Below are positions 14,901-26,900 of a stretch of 64,000 nt of DNA, one piece after another. Numbering within the stretch: position 1 is the stretch's first letter; every line of letters starts with the position of its first letter. The notes beneath the pieces are model-generated. The model worked only from the letters and a program-made list of their open reading frames with translations, made no database searches and was not told where the DNA came from. The stretch spans positions 806,001 through 870,000 of the forward strand of contig OZ020254.1 in assembly GCA_963971285.1 (NCBI GenBank), read 5' to 3'. A program made the translations under genes and the position numbers. Source of the stretch: Astropecten irregularis (Eukaryota > Echinodermata > Asteroidea > Paxillosida > Astropectinidae).

Positions 14901-17900
14901 TTTGGATTTGTGAGGAGGGAGCCACACTCTACTCTACTACCCTCGGGGGAGGTCATGGCTTTCTATTGGTGGATGGAAATTACAACCAGTGAAGTGTGAC
15001 CGCTCAGCCAGCCAGGCTTTCCAAATCAATTGTCTTTTGTCTCCTGCGTCACCCTAGAGAGTAGTTTACAGGGCAAAGCAAGGGAGAGACTTGATTAAAT
15101 GCGCACCTTTCGCGGAACTGTTTCTCAGTCGTAATGAATTTTACCTCTTACTGCAACAGTTGATAAATTATGCAGCCTTTTTTTAATCATCATTACCGTT
15201 TGTAATTTGCAAATGTAAAGTTGTATTATTGAATGCGGTTTGAAAAATACATGGGTTTTGGGGGTTATAGTTTGGGGATCAATTCTGCACTTTTCCGGTA
15301 TAATCCAACTGAAGTTGGAATTAGTGATTGTATTTGGGGCTGTTTTGGGGGATTTAGTTGTTCATGGGACTTACAAAGGGTCTTTGTATTCCTCCTATGG
15401 CTTTTGTCCTGCCCATGTCTTTATGGCCTTGCTGCTTATTGAACTGCACTTTTCTACCACCTTTTTACGTGACATCTTTGAACACTATGATGCATGGGAT
15501 CTATTTTTCTCTCAATATGGCATTTCTGTTCACACGTTCCGAGTGAAGATCATAAAAGAAGTTTTAACAAAAAAATATGGCTGTCGGGACAAAGGTATAC
15601 ACATATGTAAATGGAACCCGATGCTGTTTGTTACACTGTAGCAGGAATTGCCTTGAGCAACAGATCAAAAGTACAGATTATAGGTGAGGATTTGAAATAG
15701 ATTGTGCGGCCAAAGTACGCCTAGATATGTTTTTTTTTTATGGTGGTTCTGATGGCATTCTTCTATTGTTGTTGTTGATCATAAGGGACAAAGTAATAAA
15801 TCAGCTCTGCAAATGTCCGCTGAGACAGGAAAGAGATGATAGTTTACTGGTGTGCCTTGTAATCATGTGATCTGATACTAGGCCACTCAGTCGTCAGTCT
15901 ATAATATGTGCTTTATGCAAGCGTTCCCAGAATTTGTCCTTGATGATCAGTGCCTTATATCAGCAGCTTCTGATTAAGAATGAATCTTGCTGCATCTATG
16001 GGATTACCTTCCCGTGAAGTCTCAACATTGAATGATGCTTCTTCACCTAGCAGTTTGATTCGTGAAGCATGGCTCGCATCGGAGGATTAAGTAAAAGGCC
16101 ATTGATGGAAATTTGGAACAGCAACTTTTACACCTCCTTAGATCCCCCAAAGAAGATAGAGAAATTTGTCTATGAGTGCATTGGTATTTGTTATTAGTGG
16201 TACCCATTCATCATGGTTATTATTAAAAAAATTGGTCTGATTTTAAAAGTCTCTTATAAAACCTTGTCATTAAAAAATTGAAAGAGTGAAGTGAAGGGGT
16301 GGCGTTAATTTACGCTTCAACTATGTCAGCTTTTAAACATTAAAATGGAAGACTAGCTGATTAACCTTCTAATAACTGGAGTCCAATTAATCTGAAGTAC
16401 GGCCAATTACTTGCTGCTTAATCTGCGGGCAATTTCCAAAGTATGCGTTGATTGGATACCACATATTGGCTTGTATAATTGGAGTGTGATAACATTTAAC
16501 AAGATGAGCTAACAAAAAGATGATGGCTTACATACGTCATGATTAATGTCTGGTTTCTCTGTGTCCTTGTCTCCTCCCACCACAGATACATCAGGGGACA
16601 GTAGCCCAAGGAATCTGCGCCTGACCCCACTTAGGTTAACGGTGGTGACCCTCAAATGGGACCCTCCACTAAATAGAGGGGTGTACGACTATCAAGTGAA
16701 TTATTGCAAAGTAGAAGGTAAGTGACTTGGTTAGTTTCTGTGGCAAGTTTATGATCTAGTGAATGTCCTTTCACTGCTGAAAGGTCATTGCATGGAAACC
16801 ATTTTCTGAAAAAAAAAAAAAGTGTACTCTTTGTTACATCTCTAATTAGACCTCTGATTTTTACCAGTGGTTTATTAAATACAGTGTGTGTCTTGGACAC
16901 AAGTTTGTTTTTTCTGACCCTTTATTCTAAACTCATTTGCAAACTTTTTCTTAAATTTGTTGGTATAGCTCCAACAGAATGTCAAACCAAGTCCGTGTCA
17001 AACGCTACTTCATACAACGTGACCGACCTACAACCAGAGGTTGTGTATTCATTCTCTGTCAGCATAAGTGGGAGCCCGGCGCTTACGTCCAATGAAGTCC
17101 GCGGCTCCGGCGTGCCACCAAGTAAGTAATTTTGCAGCATTTTCCCTGTGTTCCCGGCAAGCTACACATTTACAAGCTGGGTGTTATCTGACCGGGATGT
17201 AGGTTTTGTATTGTGCAACATTCCCTTGCATGGCAGCAGTGCCAGCTGTTTTATAAATCGAGGAACCACATCTTTCTGGTAACCCAGTAGATTGCGTCTG
17301 GAGGTCTGCTTATCCCAGCAGCTGCTTCATGCTCTGTTTCTTAACCTGGCTTTAATATTTTAAAAAAGAAAATGAAAAAGAGAGAATTAACCAAAAACCC
17401 AAATCAATAAGTGATCCACCAGATACTGCACAGGTCTGGTCCCGGACTCCCTAAAGGGTTGTTTCCCTGATGGATTACTGGCCGATGATATGTGTTAGAA
17501 TTTAGATGGGAAGGTTTCAAGTCTGCCCATAAACTTTGACAGTTTTTGGGTAGATCTCACAGATTTTGTATAAATTTTACTTTGAGTGGGTAAAAAAAAT
17601 AACTTTTTCTTCTAAAATTTGTTTGTTTATCGATAATCTTTGGTGTTAAAGATTTTATTTTGTGCAAGTTATCAGTCAGTCTTGTGACACGTGAGAGAAA
17701 TTCATGTCTGTGGATTGCAATAATGGGAGACTTTTGATACGTTGGCGGCAGCAGATTGAAGTCTGCCATCACTGAGCATGTGCGCGCAATTGTGAGCATG
17801 CGCGCATTGTTGTGTGTGTGTGTACATGCGCTTTCAACTTGAAGATCCAAAGTCTCCCACTGATAGGGTGAGGTTTTAGGGTGGTTTGGTAAGACCGGTA

Positions 17901-20900
17901 AGATACATTCTGTGTTGAATCGGTTTTGGCGACAAATCTCCCTTAGCATCGATGAGATCACACTTGTGTGACGCTGTCATTTATAATTGAAGAGTAAAGA
18001 AGGTTAAGGAAGGTTTCTTGTGTGCACTGACCCAACAACCCACTTTCTTCTTGTTCTCTCAGGGCCGCCAACCATTCAGAAGGAAATTGACACAGTGCTC
18101 CGCAAGGAGGAGACGGACAACGTCCGGTTCAAGTGCTCTGTGGACGGCTACCCTAAGCCAGAGATTACGTGGTGGAAGGGCAACACCCAGCTGTTCAGCA
18201 CCTCGGACAGTCAGGTCAAACGAGTAACGATGACCATCAATGACCTGGTGGAGGAGGACAGTGGCAATTACAGCTGCTATGCAAGCAATGATTACGGAAG
18301 CTTGAGGGTCGACTTTTTACTGACCGTGACCTCTTCAGTGATTGGTGAGCCTCAATGATCATGGCCTCAAAGTTTTAAGAGATAGATTCATCCAAATTTG
18401 TCCCTTTCATGGAGTCTTGTTAGATTCATCCGGACATATGGCATGAGCAGCTTGTTTAACTGGCCTCGCATGCAAATAACTGCTCTATTTCATGTGTTGC
18501 ATAAACTCATCCACATCTCAGGAAAATACAAGTCATAAACTGCTGCAAATTGCTCATCAGCCAAAATAATGACTTGAAATATATAAAATGCTTGGAGTTA
18601 ATATAGGAGGGCCTAACACATTGCGATCCTAGCAGAATGTTTATTGAAGGCTAAATGAAGTCTTTGATAAAGATTCTGCTAGGATCAGTCGATAAAGATT
18701 CTGTTAGGATCAAAACGCGTTAGGCCAATAGATTTTCATTCATTCAGTCACTTTGATGAAAATGCCATATCTGGTTTGCCCAACCTCAGATCCTTCTGGG
18801 AGTTCAAGCTCTGTTGTATACACATACAGCAGTGATCAAGATGTAGAAGACGAGGAACAGGAACCCATGGCACCCGTCTTTGTCAAAAGCAACTACCGCT
18901 TCATTAATGAAATACTGGAGGTGGCTGGGGACGTCTTCCGCTTGAGGTGTCCCTACAAGGGTTATCCACGGCCGACAGTTGTCTGGCTTAAGGACAGCAA
19001 GCTCAACTGGGAGACCGAAAAAAGCATCATAGATCGGGTGAGTGTGTCTGATGGAATTGTGGGTACCGTTTTTAGACCTATCCGATGGCACGATATATAT
19101 GTCCACCATTACTGGAGTGTCCCTGCCTGTTTGTTTGTCCGGCAACAAACAAATTTAAGCTTCGTCGCACTCTATAATTGCAGGGTGTACGTCCCATGAT
19201 TAGTGTTTCCTACCTCCATGGTCGCGCCGTCGGATCGGTGTATACTCTTGAAATATGGACATGGCCCTAAACAGTGTTGTAGTCGAGACTGGATAGTCTA
19301 AAACAGAGACCGAGTCCTGCAAAAAGTGGCCTTGTGACCTACAACACTGGCCCTAATGTACATGTTGTACATGCCCTTTAAGGGACAATAAACGGTGCAA
19401 GGTTGCTTGGCACCATCGCAAAAATCGTTAAAAATGACCGTAGGATGGGTGTAGACGAAGATAGATAGATCTAACTTGAAGGATCCCAAAATTGAAACCA
19501 ACTGCAAGTGTTATCTACGCATACACAATGGATGTCTGGCATTCAAGACAGCAGGCTGCCACAGAACTAGAAGCGTTCATGTTGGTGCCAAAAACTCACT
19601 CTCTCTCTCTCTCGACCAAAGCCTTTCAGAATGAACCATGTTCCGTAGAAGTTGTTCAATTTCACTTGCCGTTTTTTCCTGTAGGTGACAATCAGGGATT
19701 ACACACTGACCATCAAGAAATTGATGCCATCCGTGGACAGAGCCAAGTACACCTGCGTTGTCAGCAATTCGCTAGGATCCATCAATCACACCACAGAACT
19801 TGACATCACAGGTAAGATTCTTTCTTCCTCCCAAAAGATTGGCCAGTGGATTCTGAACAGGTTCTTTTTTTTTTTGTAAAACCATCACGATGTCTAGAAA
19901 GATTTGAGGCTTTGCATGGTGACAATTGGTATGTGGATCGGATTGCCGAAACACCATGTAAGAATCGTTAATACTTTCGCACTTCTATTTCGTTTGCATT
20001 TCTCGTAAGGAATCAACGTTTCGACTAGTCTGCTCTAGTCCTCATCAGGAGATCTCGATGTCTGTTTGTAGTACTTAGACAAATGTTTGCCATTTGTTTT
20101 CATCTCGTTGAATGTTGTTGTTTTTTCCGGTCCCGCTTTCTGCAGAACGATCCGCCTCCCGTCCCCTCATATCCGACATTGATGATCAGGAAGCAACCAT
20201 CGGAAGCAGTGTCACCTTTGATTGCGAGGTGCTCAGCGACGCCACCCCGCACATCATCTGGCTGAAGATGGAAGTGGGATCCTCTCACAATTACACCCAG
20301 CTAACCAGCGCTGACGAGCGACTGGACATAATTGTCGTAAGTCTTGACTCTGAACTAGTCTAGTGTAACGTTTCGACATATTCCTGATTGAATCTTTACA
20401 CCAGAATTTGGAGCTTCAAACACATATTACCCACATCTCAACCGTGTTGTCAGGTATAAAATGAATCTTTCTCCCCTATTTTTTCCTAAGGACAGGAGGG
20501 ATTAAGGAGCCCCGCGGTATCGGCTTCTGACCTCTAATTCTTCTTTTTCCAGGAGAGGTGGCTGTTCGCTGAGCAAGCGCTGTCAAAGACACAACATCAT
20601 ATCCTTGGAAAGAATAAATGTTGTTCTTTCTTTCCTCCACAGAAGGAGTTCTGAATTAAATGGTTCTTGTTATCATACTAGACTAAAACTTGACTGAACC
20701 TTCCAACATGCCAGTGACTATTTGTCCAAGCAATTTGTTCGGGGGCACACTGAGGCAGTGAAAAGGTCACTTCAACATTTGGAAGGCACATTGAGGTGGT
20801 AACCAGGGGCACCATGGCAATAGTTGTCATGGTGAAATTGCAGCTGTCCTGATTTACTCTGTAACCTCAGTTTTTGTGGAGTATGTTTGTTTTTACAAAA

Positions 20901-23900
20901 AAACTCATAGCGTACAGGACTCCAGCAAGTCCATGAGTTGATAAATACCTAGAAAGTTCATCGCCAGATAGAAAAATTGTAGAGCAGGACACTACATTTA
21001 CATCCCTTCTTAAATGGTTTCGTGCCTACTTAAAAAGAATTGTCCCCAGCTAACCATTTGCTTTATTGTCTTTGATTTAGGTCAAAACCCAGGAGGACAT
21101 TGAAGTGTTACTGTAATTTGGATCGATATAGAAAACATTAACTTGCATGAATGAAGTTCCATACTTTTTTGCATGCCTGGCATGTTTTAACATTCATTAT
21201 TAACTGGAAAATTCATCACCTTGTGGCCTCACCCATATACCCCTAGAATTTGACATTCTGGATGAATTTATAAAGCACTTCTTTGTAAATTGTAGCTTTT
21301 TGATAAACACAAGATATTTTCTTGAAGCTTGGTTCATCTGCATTCTTTAGTAGTTATGAAGTTACCTCTAAATGCTGCTCTATTCCTTTCAAAGTTCACT
21401 GTTATAAGTCGGCACCATTCTGCACTGTTCATGTTGGATGATGGAGATGTTTGGGATAGTTTTTGGTTTCAGAGATGGGAACTCTTGGAAAAAGCCAAGA
21501 CTCTTTGAAGAAGCTCAGATGCAAAGATTGACACTATTCAAGACTTGATTGGACACTATTGGTGCGATGTACATATGGGTCGTTCAGCTTCTTGCCGACA
21601 TACTTGTATGCATTTGGAGGGAAAACAAAATGGAGAATCAGTTTCTCCTAAACCAGGGTCTGGCTTGGGCCATAGAGTTAGGAGGGCCTGACGCGTTTCG
21701 ATCTTAGGAAGGTCTTTCTCAAAGGCTAAAATCAGCCTTTTGAGAAAGAATTTAGCCTTTGAGAAAGATCCTGCTTGGATCGAAATGCATCAGGCCCTCC
21801 TAACTTTTTTGGTTATAAAGTAGTCTTTTGAACGGCACCTTTATGGGTACCATTGAACAATTTTGAATAGGACTTGTGGTATTGCTATTATGCAGCACTG
21901 CACACATGCACAGATGCGTATATATATGCATGTGAACCGGCTGTTATTTTGCCCATTGTATTGCTCCACATCTGCAACATGCAGAAATAACGTTTAATAT
22001 TATTTTTATCAAACAACCATAATGGAAACTGACTGAACTCTTTGAGTGATCTCCCATGTACTGTTCCCAGGTTGCAGCATTGCTGCATGTATCATTGAAA
22101 CGATCCTTGGGATACGGCTGTGTGTGCGTGGTTTCGTGGCTTCTGACTGCCAAACGAATAAAGATAATTGACTATTAAGGTCACCACCAACGTAGGGCTG
22201 GATGGCTCAGTTTTAAGAGCGCCAGTACGGTATTCAGGAAGTCGCCGGTTCGAATCCTGCTTCAGTCAATTTTTCTTTGTTCACCTCTCAATAATATTAT
22301 TGTTGAGAATACTAATAATAACAAATTTCTTCTTCTCTTTCCATATATTTGTTTTTTAAGCCTATGAGCGTAATGAAAGCATTCTATGTAAGTTGTCTAT
22401 CCATATGTTTCAATTCAATTCATTTATTTTTTCTCTCACATCAAGCTTGAATATGTTTCAAGCATGTCATCATCACCCTAGACAACTTTATCTGGTATAT
22501 GAAAATGATGGAAAATATTTTGAAACGTCTGGGGAAGCCGGCCTCCAAAACAAATCTATGGTTACAATTTCTCTTTTCCTCGTTGAAAATTAACTGAGAA
22601 TTAATTAATTTATTCATTTATTTATTTGTATTTGGCATGAATGTCTTAAGTATGTTCAGGTGTTTCTCTCCTTTTTTCCTCCCCATTTGTATTTTTTGGA
22701 AGTGTCCGTTTCTTCCTTGATTGTTATCAATTCGTTCCATGTATTTGCATGTTGAAGAATTTGAATTTCAAGGTTGTTCACGCAAACTTCGCAAAGATAC
22801 TGTGGAGTCCATGCTCTATGCGTCTCTTTGCCACATGCACATGCAATTCAAATACCTTGTTTGGTCGCACCATCGCAGCATACAGTGCAGCGTACATCAC
22901 ATTTACCCAAAACTGGAGAATTAGAATACCTGGAGAATTAGAATACTCTACTGATTAGAACTAGAGCAGACTAGTTGAAACGTTGAGACCTAATTGCGAG
23001 AAGTGCGAACGATATAGAAGTGCGAAAGTACGAACGATAGTATTACATGGTGTTTCCGCAAACCAATCCACAGAGAATACCTCAATTAAGGAAACTTGCG
23101 GGACGTGTCACTTATAAATGTCTCTGCCTCTGCATGCTTGGGTCAAGCAATGTGACACTGCATGTTTGAATATTCTATTTCAAGGATTATCATGTTATGT
23201 GATAATAGTAAAACTGTATAATGTAACGGGTCATTGCACTTTTTCTTGGTTTTATTCTGCACTTGTGAATTGAGTATTTTAATGCTTGTACGTGCACGAA
23301 TCTTTGTTATTTTGTTAATCATATTTCGACAGAATATGAGAAACAAAAACTTGAATTATTCTGAAAAGCATTTTTAATTGTTCACCCCCATCATTCAAAT
23401 TGTATCCAGTGTTCGTTTCTTGATGTACTCATTTAATATTGTAATTTGTTTGGTGGTTTCCGACTCAGGGACTCTTGTACTTTCTACGGGTAAAATATGG
23501 CTTCTGACGATTACACTGAGAAAAATGCCCCAAACCAGGAATAGCACCCATCACAGTGGCTGGATAGCTTGTATGGTAGAGTGCTGGTACTGCTCGTCAA
23601 TTTATGCCCAGTTCCATCCATGCTATCCTCAAAATTAGGATGTTGAATTTATTCCTTGCTTCCATTTGTTAATGTCAGTTTATCCTAAATTTCTTCAGCA
23701 GGAATGAGTGTGTCAACGGCCGGAGTGACTGCCAAGATATTACAACTTTTCTTGTGTGCATGAGTGTGGATACTTAGCAAGTACATGTGTACATGATCAT
23801 TACCCACAGCTCTGCGCAGCTTTTGAAGAAAAGATTTTTTTTTTTAAAGAAAGAAGTTGCGTGACTTTTCAATAGACAAAGGCAGAACCTAAAGCAAATT

Positions 23901-26900
23901 ATGAAGGAAAGTTATGTCAATACAAGTAATAAACTGCTGCAAACTGCTCATCAACCAAAATAGTGACCTGACTAAAGTTATGTCGTGAGAAGTTGGCCAT
24001 TGTCCCTGTTTCTTAGATGCAGAAACATCAAGCAGGGACGATGAAGGCTAGAATGCATGTTATAGAGCCAAACTAGGATACCACTTTATTACACATACAT
24101 GTACTTATATCGTCCCTGTTCCAAAACCATATCTCTTGCTCGGCAAATTCAAATTACACTTGCCTTCAGCTTGATTTCTCTGTGAAACTTGTTTTGGTCA
24201 TTTTTTGTGAGGTTACCATTGTACTCGTGATTTATCCAAATTCCTATCCACTCCCACCCCAGGAAATGGAATTACGATTTAAAAAACCTCTCTGCTTTTG
24301 GTTCTGAATTTGTGAATTGAATATTCATCTTTAACTCCTTTTATTTGCATGTTAGCAACTAACGTTAATAATCATTTTTTGTTTCATTTTGCATGTTGCC
24401 CTTTGTCCCCATAGAACTATTGGAATATCAATCTTGAGAAGTCGTGCAGTGAAATCAGGGCTCATTTTCTATCGTCCTACAACGTGACGTGTATGGATCA
24501 GGTATAAAACAAACAAACAAACAAACAGACAAACATCGGAGCCTGGTCTTTATCCGCTCACCTTCAATTCTTCTCTCTGGTTCTGACATGGAGGTGCAGG
24601 GGATTATTTGGTGGAGGTGGTGCTATTTGGGTTTGCTCGCTGGGGTGGCTTTCTGTCTGAGCTTTTGGCATCGTTGCCCCAGTCGGAGTTGAATGCTTTT
24701 GTTTTTCTTCTGGCTGTTTGCCCTTGCACACTCGCAATTTCAACATTGAGCTTTTGGCACTGCGTTCTGCAACTGCTATATTTTGTGTATGCAAAAATAA
24801 AGGGAAGTACTTGCCTTTTATTGGCTGCCTTATATTGGCTGGGTTCAGAAACAATTATGGATCAGGATGAAAATTTTTTGCATACACAAATTTGGCTGTG
24901 CGATTTGGTTATTAAGGTTGTGATAACATACTGCATGCCACTCATACTAATCCCAGCTCACCCTGTACTTATGCATTTAATCTCCCTTAATCCTGCTTAA
25001 TCCTGCTTAATCCTACTCACCATTTCATAATCCACTAATCTCCTGTGCATGCTTTCTGTTCTTCTCATTGGCTACTATCTGTCTTGTTCATGAAACTACA
25101 CATAGATCAGCTTAATCTCTTAGAATCAAGTGATCAGATTAACAATTTAATTGAGTTTTTCCCCCCAAAATAATATGCCTAGTTTTTTCCCAATACATTC
25201 TGAAGCTAACTGGACTTGATATTTTGAATTATTTCCGTTATTGTAACTTGTAACTCATTCACATTTTTTTTTTGAAATCCACTAACTCCTCAATTGCTGA
25301 TGTAAAGAAGATTGTTTTGGATTTTAACACCAAACTTTGGTTTTATTCCGTAGTTGCGCATAACCAAATTAATAACTTAATGATTCAATCAAACAGAAAT
25401 GTTACTAAAAGCAATAATAATATGTTCAAAATTCAGACAGATTAACCTGAATAATTATCAAGTTGACGAGAGTTGATTTTTTTCTTCCACTGCTTTGATT
25501 GTTTTTTATGATTCTCGATCATTTTCCCCCCACCACTCAGCAGCACAGCATTTCTACGGCAACGTCTCAGAGACGCACATTTTCAGCATCTTATTTCCAC
25601 ACTCTCTGATAATAAACCAGCCTATTTCATCCTGTATTTATCCCTTTTATGCTTCTCTTTCTTCTCAACAAAGCACTGGTTTCTTGGTTGTTTATGCAGG
25701 AAGTGCACACTGCACACTTCACTGTCTCATCTTTCATGGCAAAGTTTGGCTTCTCCAGTGAAGAAACAAATTTGAATTTCAAAATACGAAAGAAAAAGTC
25801 TCGAAAGATGTATCCTTTTTGTCTTTCAAAGGAAGGATTAACAGTGGATCCTTTTAATGCACATTGGCACGGAATTGATTGTTTCTTCACTGCTGGAGGC
25901 GATACTTTGCCAGCATTTTCACCACCTACAAGCTTTGTTGGGTTTTTATTTTGCTACACTATTGTATTTTATCCATCTCTCTGAAGGGCAGACCATATTC
26001 CTCCTTTTGTCATATTCTTTCTGCTCTTCTTCATACTTGCAATGTTTTGTGTACTTTGAGGTGATTTTATTGTGCGCAGTGTTTGTTGCCAAGATATCTT
26101 TGATATTTTTTTTTATTCCTATCGCTGATGTTGTAGACGCCTTGCAGGTCATGACAAAATGTCATTTTGGAAATCAAATTTACATTGCATCATGACATCA
26201 GGGTTGTGAGTAGTACTTGGTCAAATTGAGGAACATGCTCAGTTTAGCTAGTTTGCAACCTCTGTGCTCGGAGCTCACATAAACTGTGAGGGACTAGAAT
26301 AATACGAGACCTTGTAAATTTGACTCTCAAATGACTTCACTGCAAAGCGTCTATTTTGCAACAATTTCCTGATCAGCTCATTTGCAAATTTTCATTTTTG
26401 CCACTTTGGTGTCATTTCTTTCTCTGTTTGTTTTTCTGTTGATTTTTAAAATTTGTTTTCAGTCATCCTTACATGATCAGGAAACATTTCTCTTTACACT
26501 CTCCATCTTTGATCTAGCATTTCTTATGACATTCCATTTTCAGCGGTGTAGTCTGATTTTTGTGTTTCTGTAATGCATACTTCATCACAAAATGCCAATA
26601 GTTTGGCCTCAAAATTACATCTATGTTCTGATTACAATTACAATCTGATTATTGGGTAGTAATATTCAATGGATTACAGGCTAGTTGCCTATTTCTCAAT
26701 ATGTTTGACTCAAATGCCTAATTTGTGGAGGAACGGCTTTGGGGTTTGTGACAGTCAAGCAAAGATATGAGCATGGCATTTTTGGAATTTGAGAAGTCTA
26801 GTTGAAAGGTACAGTACAGGATTGGTAACATGTATTCCCAAACAGAAATGTTCACAGATTTACGTATAACTTTCAGGAAATGAAGATGGTAGAAACATAC

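Noticed and set aside
15240..15641. 133-codon plus-strand open frame in FGFR intron 1
   Set aside because: No recognisable domain, AT-rich codon use, overlapping open frames in other phases, and no good splice sites. Treated as chance.
20553..20645. Alternative FGFR Ig3 cassette exon
   Set aside because: Good acceptor and about 30 open codons, but no acceptable donor before the TGA and no Ig-like residues. Mentioned only as a weak candidate in the hunt.
23550..23625. Plus-strand tRNA-like segment
   Set aside because: GGATAGCTTGTATGGTAGAG resembles an A-box but there is no good B-box downstream.
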